Below are positions 12,001 to 21,972 of a DNA stretch of 64,000 nt, in pieces; positions within the stretch are counted from its first letter, which is position 1; each line of letters begins with the position of its first letter. Both the position numbers and the translations under genes were made by a program. Below the pieces are notes generated by a model. It saw only the letters and a list, made by a program, of their open reading frames with translations, ran no database searches and was not told the DNA's origin. Origin of the DNA: Leptasterias polaris (taxonomy: Eukaryota > Echinodermata > Asteroidea > Forcipulatida > Asteriidae). The stretch is from contig JAZGTN010000042.1 of the NCBI GenBank assembly GCA_037783415.1, positions 2,968,001 to 3,032,000 on the forward strand, written 5' to 3'.

Positions 12001-12355
12001 AATCGCATGAATGTAGATTTTGATTGTCATTGTTAGGGTCGTTGACTAGTTGAAAGGTTTCAAATTGAGCGTTATGACTACTACTAGGAATATAAGGTCC
12101 ATCCACAAGGACGGGATTCATATCTGAAATAAGAGAAACATAATCATTGTGGTCTAATAAATGAAACGGTAGGTTAACGCTACAACAGTAATGACAGTTC
12201 CAAGACTCGGCCCCGTGAACCAATAGCTGATGATCAGCAATGGTTAAACTAGTACAGTTCAAATGACTCCAATTATGACAAAGTTCACAAAATAACCGGC
12301 GATGAATGTCTCTAACTACCTCATTACACGAAACACACAGATTGGACAAAGACAT
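9098..12355 (-). CDS. LINE ORF2: zinc finger, APE endonuclease, reverse transcriptase
   Basis: 1085 codons without interruption. A PHD-like Cys/His finger lies at about residues 7-57 (CVSC, CELCHNWSHLNC, CHYCC). An AP-endonuclease-like domain runs from about residue 137 (HMNIRS, SETW, GDFNID, SDHFP carry the Asn, Glu, Asp and His expected in the active site). The reverse transcriptase centre follows, with LPIYKNGD, NYRPIS, FLDLSKAFDT, GVPQGSILGPLLFSIYINDF and the FADD catalytic box. This protein nicks the target and primes reverse transcription of the LINE RNA. The EN-RT order and RT motifs place it in the jockey/CR1/L2 group; I cannot fix the clade without a tree. The start chosen is the first Met, just before the zinc finger. 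Confidence 0.95.
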   Translation of the reverse strand: MSLSNLCVSCNEVVRDIHRRLFCELCHNWSHLNCTSLTIADHQLLVHGAESWNCHYCCSVNLPFHLLDHNDYVSLISDMNPVLVDGPYIPSSSHNAQFETFQLVNDPNNDNQNLHSCDYFTEANLNNVFDLNDSSQFSFVHMNIRSLPKHYDQMINYFETLHSDFSVVGLSETWLKQSDAPFNIYSIPGYNLESISREGRVGGGVSLYLSKDLQYVIRPQLCHSTDSFESIFAEIINPNSKNIFVGVIYKPPSASFDDFMLTFQQVQDIVMSENKLCLMSGDFNIDLLNATHNNQSQQFLDVMLANSLLPLINKPTRITSSSATLIDNIFTNIFPTPNSGILVCDISDHFPIITSFPFVHSSHNPTPHYVRKHSVDNLRHFKKDLMNQDWSAVLRCCNPNESFNIFMNIFIDIYDKDVPLVRMERSNRKSQPKSQWVTSALLKSINHKNKLYRKLLRSPSELNRLIFTRYRNVLTAILRSAKQRYYSQQFEKEKNNIKNTWKVINSVLKTNSSSHLSSINIRNRSITDPFLVAEHYNDFFVNIGPKLANQIPNCHSHFQDYLQEPNSHSIFFTPITEQELFSIVSNLPNKNSSGYDSINCPLIKDVFQVISKPLTFIINLSLNTGIVPDSMKIARVLPIYKNGDRHLVNNYRPISILTSFSKILERAVYIRTSNFLGKYNILSDSQFGFREKHSTTHAILQLIDKVKVGREQSLHTLGVFLDLSKAFDTIDHSILLSKLSFYGIRGIALEWFRDYLSNRKQFVSIDGKESVLKSLVCGVPQGSILGPLLFSIYINDFPKSSTNLSFILFADDSNLFYSHTNLDILFNTVNLELIHISNWIKANKLSLNVNKTKYMLFSNLSTINIPCDIMFDNTSLNRTDCVKFLGILVDDKLSWNHHIDYICKLISRNIGIINKLKYFFPSYILYNIYNSLVLSYISYGILAWGKSSAYLMNRIFVLQKRALRIIDSVDFRTPSNPLFSNHRTLKVSDIYLLQLGTFMYQFVSNDLPKSFKTMFILNTRIHSHHTRHCDNFHIPYVRFSKSLNCVTSQGPRFWNSLANNLRKIKGVHVFKKKLKYSLLDKYGDI

Positions 12356-12824
12356 AGCACAAAGACAGAATAAGACAATAATTAGAAAATAAGAGCTAGA
12401 GACGAGGGAAAGCTAAATAGTTACAAAAATACAGTAAAACTGGGAGGATCCAAGATTAAGCTCCGAACAAACGACAGTAGATGAGATTCCTTTCCAGGAA
12501 AATAATCCATTTACCGAGAAAAACTAATCAAAAAGAAACAAGGAAAACGTCATTCACCGTTTTTTTTATAAGAAAATAATCGTAAGTTGAATACACCCAC
12601 CCACCACGAGCCACCCCACCCCCGGTGCGCCCACCCCGTACCGTTGAACTGAAAAATTCCACCCTTTTTATTTATTCAAGGCACCATAGATGGAAACAAA
12701 CCAAAACAATAAGTTGATTAGGTGCCCATTTGGGTATCCCCGGAGGGGAGGGGTTGAGGAAACAGGCGATAGGTGAATATATAACAATTACATTATCAAA
12801 TACACAATTATAATATGAAAAACA
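12356..12824 (-). other. LINE ORF1-ORF2 spacer
   Basis: 470 nt without a useful open frame. It includes a C-rich stretch on the + strand at about 12598-12645. How ORF2 would be translated (reinitiation or an internal entry) is not visible. Confidence 0.6.
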
Positions 12825-13541
12825 CTACTTCTTTTTCAGCTTCTTCAGATCATCCTTGCATCCAACGACGACTCGGGTGCCGTCTTTCAGTCGAATTTCA
12901 ATCCGTCCATCTTGGGTCCAGGTTCTTTCTGTGTTTGGAAGAGACTTTGCAGTGTTGAGCCAACTCTGTCGTTCTTTAGTGAGGCTTTCATGCACAAAAA
13001 TGTTGGATCCTTTAAATTTTGATCTTTGGCGGTAGAATGTAGCCCTCGTATTGTAATCGACGAATTTGACAATCAACGGCCTGGCTCTTGGTTTGCCCGT
13101 ATTGTCAAGACGTGACCCAATTCTATGGGAGCGGTCGATAGCCTCTGGGTTGATCAACATTCCAAGGTGTTGGCTTGCAGCTTCGATGACTCTCTTGTCA
13201 GTATTCTCGGGCTGCGATTGTTCTGGAATGCCATGGACAATAAGACAATTGCGCCTTGAATATTGCTCGTGAATGTCAATCTTGTCTAACAAATGGCGGA
13301 CATCTTGCTCAAGTTTGGTGATACTAGCATCTCTGGATTGGAGCTCCAACTGAAGGGCCTTGTGGATGTCATTGCTTATAACATCAGCGATTGCTTCCGT
13401 TAAGGCAGGAATCAAGGCATCAAGAAGAGCTTTTGATCTCAAAGCTTCCTTAATTGCTGAGGTAAGGGCCACAGGATCAATGGGGGCTATCTCAGCCACG
13501 GGGCCAGCTGCCGTAGTAGAGGCTTGACGTTTAGGAGGCAT
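12825..13541 (-). CDS. LINE ORF1: coiled-coil / RRM-like RNA-binding protein
   Basis: I start at the Met of MPPKRQ (13541) and not at the upstream in-frame Met at 13610, because the first 23 codons are hydrophobic and unlike ORF1 proteins. This gives 238 codons. An Ala-rich helical part is followed by a heptad-like segment (about residues 65-95). An RRM-like core comes next (RRNCLIVHGIPE, and RPLIVKFVDYNTRATFYRQR), then a C-terminal part with KDGTRVVVGCKDD and a Lys-rich end. This is the L1-type ORF1p layout, an RNA chaperone that coats the element RNA. Confidence 0.88.
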   Translation of the reverse strand: MPPKRQASTTAAGPVAEIAPIDPVALTSAIKEALRSKALLDALIPALTEAIADVISNDIHKALQLELQSRDASITKLEQDVRHLLDKIDIHEQYSRRNCLIVHGIPEQSQPENTDKRVIEAASQHLGMLINPEAIDRSHRIGSRLDNTGKPRARPLIVKFVDYNTRATFYRQRSKFKGSNIFVHESLTKERQSWLNTAKSLPNTERTWTQDGRIEIRLKDGTRVVVGCKDDLKKLKKK

Positions 13542-13963
13542 GTTCGTAGAGACAAAACGGCACCGAGTGTCGATGAATAAGATGTCACAAACAAACTCTA
13601 AAAGCAGCACAAGATGACGAGCAGAATAACTGAAAGGTATAGCTGGTTTTAGAATGAAATCTCGGAGGTTGGAACAGAATTTTTTGAACTTTGTCGGAGC
13701 TAATTTTGGAACACGTCCGCCCTCGTCGGTTACATATCCGGCTAGCCCATATGTGCACGTTTACACGTTCCAGACTTGTGGAGTTTGGGGGTGAGAGGGG
13801 ATTCTACTTCTTCCTACTCTGAGTGAGTCATGCATATGCTCCCTCCGATAAGATCTTCAAGGGGGATAGTCCAAGAGGGTTACTGTTAGAAAAAATAGTA
13901 CACCACTAGCTGGTATCAATGGAATTTCAGGGTTTTCGGGGGTCTCCTCCTTACAAGCTTGCT

Positions 13964-16900
13964 ATATGGAGTGTTTGCGTCTTATGGGGGAAAAAGACGT
14001 CTTTAAGAAGTCATTTTGGACCAAGACCACCAGTCAAATAAGCGACTTAATAAGGACCGTTAAACGACGTCGTTAAGAGGTCTTGTTTTTTATAGGTTTT
14101 TTTTAGGGAGTGGTCGCGTCTTCGGGGGGAAAAAAGACGTCTTTAAGAAGTCTTTTTTTGACCGAGACCACCAGTCAAATAAACGACTAAATAACGACCG
14201 TAAACGACGTCGTAAAGAGGTCGTGTTTTTGTAGTTTTATTTTTGGGAGTGGTCGCGTCTTCGGGGGGAAGAAAGACGTACGTCTTTAAGAAGTCTTTCT
14301 TTGACCGAGACCACCAGTCAAATAAACGACTTAATAACGACCGTAAAACAACGTCGTAAAGAGGACGTGTTTTTGTAGTTTTATTTTTGGGAGTGGTCGC
14401 ATCTTCGGGAGGGAAAAAAGACGTCTTTAAGAAGTCATTTTTTGACCGAGACTACCTGTCAAATAAACGCCTAAATAACGACCGTAAAACGACGTCGTAA
14501 AGAGGTCGTGCTTTTTGTAGTTTTATTTGAGGGAGTGGTCGCGTCTTCGGGGGGAAGAAAGACGTCTTTAAGAAGTCATTTTTTGACCGAGACCACCAGT
14601 CAAATAAACGACTTAATAACAACCGTAAAACGACGTCGTAAAGAGGTCGTGTTTTTGGTAGTTTTATTTTTGGGAGTGGTCGCTTCTTCGGGGGGAAGAA
14701 AGACGTCTTTAAGAAGTCATTTTTTGACCGAGACTACCTGTCAAATAAACGCCTAAATAACGACCGTAAAACGACGTCGTAAAGAGGTCGTGCTTTTTGT
14801 AGTTTTATTTGAGGGAGTGGTCGCGTCTTCGGGGGGAAGAAAGACGTCTTTAAGAAGTCTTTTTTTGACCGAGACCACCAGTCAAATAAACGACTAAATA
14901 ACGACCGTAAAACGACGTCGTAAAGAGGTCGTGTTTTTATAGTTTTATTTTTGGGAGTGGTCGCGTCTTCGGGGGGAAGAAAGACGTCTTTAAGAAGTCT
15001 TTTTTTGACCGAGACCACCAGTCAAATAAACGACTTAATAACAACCGTAAAACGACGTCGTAAAGAGGTCGTGTTTTTGGTAGTTTTATTTTTGGGAGTG
15101 GTCGCGTCTTCGGGGGGAAGAAAGACGTCTTTAAGAAGTCTTTTTTTGACCGAGACTACCAGTCAAATAAACGACTTAATAACGACCGTAAAACGACGTC
15201 GTAAAGAGGTCGTGCTTTTTGTAGTTTTATTTTTGGGAGTGGTCGCTTCTTCGGGGGGAAGAAAGACGTCTTTAAGAAGTCATTTTTTGACCGAGACTAC
15301 CTGTCAAATAAACGCCTAAATAACGACCGTAAAACGACGTCGTAAAGAGGTCGTGCTTTTTGTAGTTTTATTTGAGGGAGTGGTCGCGTCTTCGGGGGGA
15401 AGAAAGACGTCTTTAAGAAGTCTTTTTTTGACCGAGACCACCAGTCAAATAAACGACTAAATAACGACCGTAAAACGACGTCGTAAAGAGGTCGTGTTTT
15501 TGTAGTTTTATTTTTGGGAGTGGTCGCGTCTTCGGGGGGAAGAAAGACGTCTTTAAGAAGTCTTTTTTTGACCGAGACCACCAGTCAAATAAACGACTTA
15601 ATAACGACCGTAAAACGACGTCGTAAAGAGGTCGTGTTTTTGGTAGTTTTATTTTTGGAAGTGGTCGCGTCTTCGGGGGGAAGAAAGACGTCTTTAAGAA
15701 GTCATTTTTTGACCGAGACTACCTGTCAAATAAACGCCTAAATAACGACCGTAAAACGACGTCGTAAAGAGGTCGTGCTTTTTGTAGTTTTATTTGAGGG
15801 AGTGGTCGCGTCTTCGGGGGGAAGAAAGACGTCTTTAAGAAGTCTTTTTTTGACCGAGACCACCAGTCAAATAAACGACTAAATAACGACCGTAAAACGA
15901 CGTCGTAAAGAGGTCGTGTTTTTATAGTTTTATTTTTGGGAGTGGTCGCGTCTTCGGGGGGAAGAAAGACGTCTTTAAGAAGTCTTTTTTTGACCGAGAC
16001 CACCAGTCAAATAAACGACTTAATAACAACCGTAAAACGACGTCGTAAAGAGGTCGTGTTTTTGGTAGTTTTATTTTTGGGAGTGGTCGCGTCTTCGGGG
16101 GGAAGAAAGACGTCTTTAAGAAGTCTTTTTTTGACCGAGACTACCAGTCAAATAAACGACTTAATAACGACCGTAAAACGACGTCGTAAAGAGGTCGTGC
16201 TTTTTGTAGTTTTATTTTTGGGAGTGGTCGCTTCTTCGGGGGGAAGAAAGACGTCTTTAAGAAGTCATTTTTTGACCGAGACTACCTGTCAAATAAACGC
16301 CTAAATAACGACCGTAAAACGACGTCGTAAAGAGGTCGTGCTTTTTGTAGTTTTATTTGAGGGAGTGGTCGCGTCTTCGGGGGGAAGAAAGACGTCTTTA
16401 AGAAGTCTTTTTTTGACCGAGACCACCAGTCAAATAAACGACTAAATAACGACCGTAAAACGACGTCGTAAAGAGGTCGTGTTTTTGTAGTTTTATTTTT
16501 GGGAGTGGTCGCGTCTTCGGGGGGAAGAAAGACGTCTTTAAGAAGTCTTTTTTTGACCGAGACCACCAGTCAAATAAACGACTTAATAACGACCGTAAAA
16601 CGACGTCGTAAAGAGGTCGTGTTTTTGGTAGTTTTATTTTTGGAAGTGGTCGCGTCTTCGGGGGGAAGAAAGACGTCTTTAAGAAGTCATTTTTTGACCG
16701 AGACCACCAGTCAAATAAACGACTTAATAACGACCGTAAAACGACGTCGTTAAGAGGTCGTGTTTTTTGTAGTTTTATTTTTGGGAGTGGTCGCTTATTC
16801 GGGGGAAGAAAGACGTCTTTAAGAAGTCTTTTTTGGACCGAGACCACCAGTCAAATAAACGACTTAATAACGACCGTAAAACGACGTCGTAAAGAGGTCA

Positions 16901-17055
16901 TATTTTCTCGGTTATTATGAAGGTAGGAAATGAGTTCAAAATGTGAAGAAAGTTGTCTTAAAGACGTCTTTAAGACGTCGTTTTTTGGTAACGACCGCTC
17001 TAGTCTAAGCGACTGCATAACGACCGTAAAACGACGTCTTTAAAACGTCATGTGC
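13964..17055. repeat. 140/141-bp satellite array with higher-order structure
   Basis: About 21 tandem units. Marker spacing for the 'tcgcgtcttc' phrase is 140 or 141: 14821, 14961, 15102, 15243, 15384, 15524, 15665, 15806, and on to 16791. Each unit holds two palindromes, aaagacgtcttt and acgacgtcgt. Units 14821-15805 and 15806-16790 form a seven-unit 985-bp higher-order repeat: spacings and variant bases recur in the same order, and by eye about 1030 bp match without difference. The last part (16915-17055) is degenerate. Long open frames on both strands with a 47-residue period are a by-product of 141 being divisible by three. Confidence 0.95.
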
Positions 17056-17063
17056 CCACTGGG

Positions 17064-17394
17064 ATTAATCCGTCATTTTCATGAAATAATGCAGCGTTAA
17101 ACAATTCTGCAAACTTTTATTAAATAAGAAAAACCAAGACGCGGGCGTTTGCATGTGTTTGCGCGTATGTTTGCGTGGGCGCAGATTACGCATACTGCAA
17201 AACGCGCCAAATTTGTATCGCACATCATTTTGGTCACAGTATCTTGACTGCACAGCGTTAACATGCAAACGCAACGCACGATATGCGCGTCATGCATCCT
17301 GCGTCTTACACGCGAAAGTGCGAGAAGACGAACAAAATGGGTATTTTTTTATAACGTTGGGAGCTGCATTATTTCACGAAAATGACGGATTAAT
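17064..17394. mobile_element. Small TIR element (MITE), ~330 bp
   Basis: Terminal inverted repeats attaatccgtcatttt / aaaatgacggattaat extend to about 32 bp including gaaataatgcagc. The interior is rich in gcaaac/gcgtttgc phrases and has no coding potential. It abuts the end of the satellite. Confidence 0.75.
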
Positions 17395-20300
17395 GAGGAA
17401 TATATAACGTCCGAAACCCACTGCAAAAAATGTATGCCGCCATGGAATGTGAATCTTGTGAAATTAGTGGCTTCTTGCTGCAGGTAAGATTTGCATTATG
17501 AAGCTTTGAAATTTTTCCTCCCCAGAATGGTACCTGATATCCAGGACGTCACTAGTCCTCCATGGTATTACGAAAGTGAAAGGCCCCGGGTTGATCTCCA
17601 TTATACTGCACGTATTATTATTCAGTAATGGAGATCAATGGAAAGGCCGCCAGGGCGAGGATTGTACAGACCTTTCTTTTGCAACGTCACAGCCCGGCGA
17701 GTTTTTGCAACCCCAGGTTGGAAAAGTATGGAAAGCCATAACTGCAAATCAAAAACAGATTGCCACAGTTTGTAGCAGTGTTACACAAATATTCAAAAAT
17801 AGTGTTGAATTTGTTGGAAACAAATCAACCAATCATGGAAGGTATTTCCGTTCATGAATCTTTACAGAAAATGTTGAATTTGGTCACAACATTTTTTAAC
17901 ACGATTGAATGTTTTGCTAACATTCGGCCGTCCATGCCATCAACCGGCGCACTTTGTTTATCAACAAAAGAAAGGTCTTCAGCTGTGTATGTCAGCCGTA
18001 GATTCACCCATCATCAAGTGGGTAATTAACATAAATTTAACGAACAGAGCATGGAGAGCCCGACATTGTGGGAAGATGCAATCTCGCTTGGCTATCCTAG
18101 CGAAGGCAGGTCTGGATCCCTAGCCCCAGGGTATGAATAGGATTGGCCCTATTCACGGGGCGAGTGGATTGTCCCTATAAAATCGTAGGACTTCCTGTAT
18201 ACGAGGCAACCCTGAAATCGTGGAACATCTTTTACGTTTGTGCGCACTGTAAACAACCCCTACCTAGATATATATATTTTTTTGACTTGCCCAACATCGA
18301 GTCTCCTCTCCGTTACCAAAGCTTAGAAACATGTAAGGCTCCTCTGGTTAATTGCACTTGTAAATTTAAAAAGTTGTGGTTTTTAGGCATTTCTACAAGG
18401 TACAAAAATATGTCATAATAGTGTCGGGGCCATAACAAAAATTGTGCCCAACGAAAAAGTTTCATCAAACACTATTTCAATTCACAATTCACGATGATCG
18501 AACCATGTGACTCAACTTTATTCAGCTGAGCATTCTTGGGAAAAAATACAGAGGCCTAAAGAAGTCATGTGCCATATAGTCTGGAAGAAATTAGTGTAAC
18601 CATGGAGGAAGAACTTCCATGGTAAACCCTCTATAAAATATGTTATAACAATTTTAATTAACTTAAAAAATCAGCTTGTGGATTCAATTATCACTGTTTA
18701 TTTAAATATATTTTATTATAAATGTTAAGAAACATAAATATACCCCCCCCCCAAATTTTTTTTTTTTAAAAATCAGAGTTGTCTAACAGAATTATTTACA
18801 CACATTTTATTTGATTATTTTTTTAAATTTAAAGCATCACCATGGTAATTTTTTTAATTAAAGAAAAAATATTTTGAATAAAATATTTTGACAACTGCTG
18901 GCTACACAGAGTCACAGTCCTTGCTCTATGGTCTCAAGCACTTGTTGTAGTCACTGCAGATGAATAAAATATTTTGACAACTGCTGGCTACACAGAGTCT
19001 CATGTAACACTTGTTGTAGTCACTGCAGATGTTTTTTCCACGTATGGCTTCACCGTACCGGGGACACCATACTTTCTAGTTTGCCTTGAAAATAGGTAAA
19101 ACTCAAAACAAATGGGACACTATTGAAGGCTTCGAAGATCGGTGCGTGGTGTGAAAGTTACAATGTCCATCCAGTTTGAAATGTTTGCATACTTCTAATA
19201 AACAAAGGAAGGTTATTAGGGCATCAGTTGATATAATTGCATCAGTTTATTTTGTTCAATTTAAAGAATAGGGCATAGTGCCTTGAAAACCGGTGGAGGA
19301 TATATTCATGGGGCTAGATTTTCCCCAGCACGGCTTTCTTCCCGCCTCCTTTATGTTGAAAGTGTGACCTTATTGCAATTTTCTTTTGCTAGTGCTTGAA
19401 ACTATGAGAAATTTTGAAGTTTCTTTTCGCAAACGTGACAAAACAAATTTTGTTCAAAAACGTAGCCTTGCACGTCGTTTTTTTATAAGTAATACAAATT
19501 TCTTTACTAATTCGAAGAGATTTTTATTTTCGTGTCTTTGAGTTGAGATGCGTTAGTGTTTTGCGGAAACTTACTGTCGGATGAAAAAAACTTTGCGAAT
19601 CCATCGATGCAGTTCAACTATGAAACAAACTGCCGACTTTTTTTTTAAATTTATTTTATTTTATTTTTTAGAACGTGTTTATGCCTTAAAAAGACGCGGG
19701 TGTGATAAAACATATGCAAATATCTTAAAACTACGCGCGCGCACTTTACATATAATGCATAACCATTTTCATGAGCGAATCAGTGACGAGAGGGAGGTAT
19801 CGATACGGCGGGCCGGCTGCCCATGGTAACGTGGCTGCTCTCTCGTTGGTCCATCCCGCCGGCAATTTTTTTTTTTCCCAACGCGGTAATGAAGCTTGGC
19901 ACGTACGGATCCCAGTGAGATAATATATGCACAGAATGGCCTTTACCGCGCTGGAAAAAAAAATTCAGCAAGCAATAAGGAAACTCATCATCTCATCTAA
20001 GCGCTTTCGTCAAGTCTAGGAAACTAGTCTGGGGGAAAATGGTGCGGCGAAATCGTACACTACTGGGAACGAGGTTGAACACGGTGCAACTCTTTTTATA
20101 TCGAAACGTTATTAATTTTGATTGTTTTAAAAATAGTTAACAATTATATAAAATATCAGGAATACAGCTGCTGAAGGATTGTCTCTAAATTATCAAGACT
20201 AATAGTTATTGATGAGGAGTTTTCAGAAATGGCGTATATATAGGACGAGGCTATGTGTCGTCTTGACGACGTTGTAATCACGTGACTAGAGCTAGCAGAC

Positions 20301-20540
20301 ACAGCAGACTGCTGCTTGCTTTCGCGCCGGACACCCGATTTCGCTAGAGCGCTAAACAACAAACACGACGACCCTAGTTCTTGAAGAGTTTCTCTGCTCT
20401 CTAGACGACGACAGAAGAAGATCTGGTGACTAAGGGCGTCTTAACGAAAACGTAGTGGGTAGGTAACTTCAAGTTTATAAAGGGTATAAGTGCTTTAGAT
20501 TTAAAAATAAAAATAAAAATGTGTTCTGAGATGTGAGTTA
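17395..20540. other. No confident gene; several small repeats
   Basis: The stretch holds a hairpin (ttgatctccatta / taatggagatcaa, about 17592-17640), a short tandem duplication (18886-19030) and long A/T runs near 18740-18780 and 19640-19675. A single ATG in good Kozak context (gccgccatgg at 17439) is followed by an open stretch to a donor-like cag|gtaaga at 17485, but no partner exon was identified. Confidence 0.45.
18886..19030. repeat. Two-copy tandem duplication (~75 bp)
   Basis: The block starting gaataaaatattttgacaac and ending cttgttgtagtcactgcag occurs twice in a row. The second copy lacks about 14 bp in the middle. Confidence 0.9.
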
Positions 20541-20544
20541 CTGT

Positions 20545-21972
20545 AGCGAATACCGGACACTTCGGCACGGAATTCTTCGGCACCTTGCAAACTCGGCACC
20601 CACAAACTCGGCACCTTGCAAACTCGGCACCAAACAAACTCGGCACCCACTCGGCACCCACTCGGCACCAAGAATGCAAACACGGCACCGGCTGTTTTTT
20701 GACTAACAAACTCGGCACCAAGCAATCACTACTACCTGTTCTTAAAACGCTGGAAGGGTTAAGTTATTATAAGTGGTTAAAGTTACGTACTTGTTTTAGC
20801 CCAGGTTGGACTCCTCCGTTGCAGTGGCACTGACTGACGTCCTACCAGGGCTACGTACTTGTACATTGTACATTCACAATAAAAATGAGGGATGTTTCGA
20901 TTTATAATGTGCAAACAATTGAAACATGGATCATGTCTCGTGAAAAGAGGGTAGCCTAGGGTAATTCATTTGACACGCTATTGACTAATAATGGGAGGGA
21001 ATGTGGAAATTTCAAAAATTTTCATTTATTTTCTGGGCGTAGAAAACATTGTTTACAAGTGGACAGTTAATAACAATCCTGTGGCATCATGGAAGGTTTA
21101 AAAAGCTGCAGGTATGCATAGTCAGAGCATGGAGCTGGATTCCAAGCAACTTTCAACATCTGTGGAAAATGACTCATAAAAACACAATTCAGAGGCATCC
21201 TTATCGTATTGATTGAATAATGATAAAAAAAGCACCACAAATAAAAAAAAAAAAAAAAAAAAAGGACATGTCATTGATTGTTATTAACAAAAACTCAGAG
21301 ATTTTGTTGCTCATAAACAAAGTTATTGCGGTCGATACCACCCTTTAAAGAATGCAATAACATTTAAACTACTGGTATGCAAATTACTCTTTCTTAAACA
21401 TGTTATTTTATTTCTTGAGGTCTTTACTTTGTTATTTTATAGATTTTAAGTCAAGGTTTATTTTTTTATGTCGTATTTTTGCACTTAAATATTTATCTTA
21501 TGAGCTTTAAACTTATAATCTTTTTTATAGTCATCGCATAAAACAATATTTGTGTTTGTTTTTGTTCACTTATTCTTTTATTTAATTATTTATTTGTATA
21601 GTCTACTTTTGATTTAACTTTTTTTAAATGTTTTTTTCTTGTTAAACAGTCTAAAACAACATTATTTATTTTTGTTTATTTAATTATCTTCTTGTTTATT
21701 TATTTTATATTTTATTTTTCAACTTTTAAATTAACAACGAATTCATTTTATTCATAATATTGCAGTATAAAAAAACTAATTTATTTATTTATTTGTTTAT
21801 TTACATGTACTTGATACGCAGCGGTAAATCGGCTGGGTGCCGAATTTGTATTTGTGCATGTGCCGAGTTTGTGGGTGCCGAGTTTGCTAGGTGCCGAGTT
21901 TGTTGGTGCCGAGTTTGTTGGTGCCGAGTTTGTTGGTGCCGAGTTTGCAAGGTGCCGAAGTGACCGGTTACC
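20545..21972. mobile_element. Foldback-type element with arms made of tandem repeats
   Basis: The left arm (20551-20725) is a run of 12-18-bp units built on aaactcggcacc. The right arm (21836-21970) is the same run inverted (ggtgccgagttt). The outermost parts (accggacacttcggcac and its inverted partner gtgccgaagtgaccggt) pair too. The 1.1-kb middle is AT-rich, with a poly-A run (21241-21263), and has no ORF. Tandemly repeated TIR arms are the defining feature of foldback elements. A degenerate patch of the same units is at 28478-28545. Confidence 0.82.

Larger units (their letters stand above)
8757..13963 (-). mobile_element. Full-length CR1/L2-type LINE with two intact ORFs
   Basis: About 5.2 kb on the - strand. 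It comprises a 5' region (13963-13542), ORF1, a 470-nt spacer, ORF2, a 3' region and a 3' end made of attgaattgaa-type repeats (8757-8790), as seen in CR1/L2-group elements. It is inserted in the 140-bp satellite exactly between the 'gttttattt' and 'gggagtggtc' parts of a unit. Both ORFs are free of stops and frameshifts, so the copy looks young and possibly active. A 35-bp piece of its own 3' region (8866-8900) recurs inverted at its 5' end (13929-13963). I saw no clear target-site duplication. Confidence 0.88.

Noticed and set aside
13542..13610. Upstream in-frame Met of LINE ORF1
   Set aside because: The extra 23 residues are hydrophobic and lie before the typical basic start MPPKRQ; the downstream Met is more likely.
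14508..16847. Open frames of 82-149 codons on both strands with the peptide words VASSGGRKTSLRS and KKRLLKDVFLPPE
   Set aside because: They are translations of the 141-bp satellite. The 47-residue period follows from 141 being divisible by three, and 140-bp units break the frames.
20401..20833. Open frames with repeated GCRVGAEF or SAPTRHQ words
   Set aside because: Translations of the foldback arm repeats.
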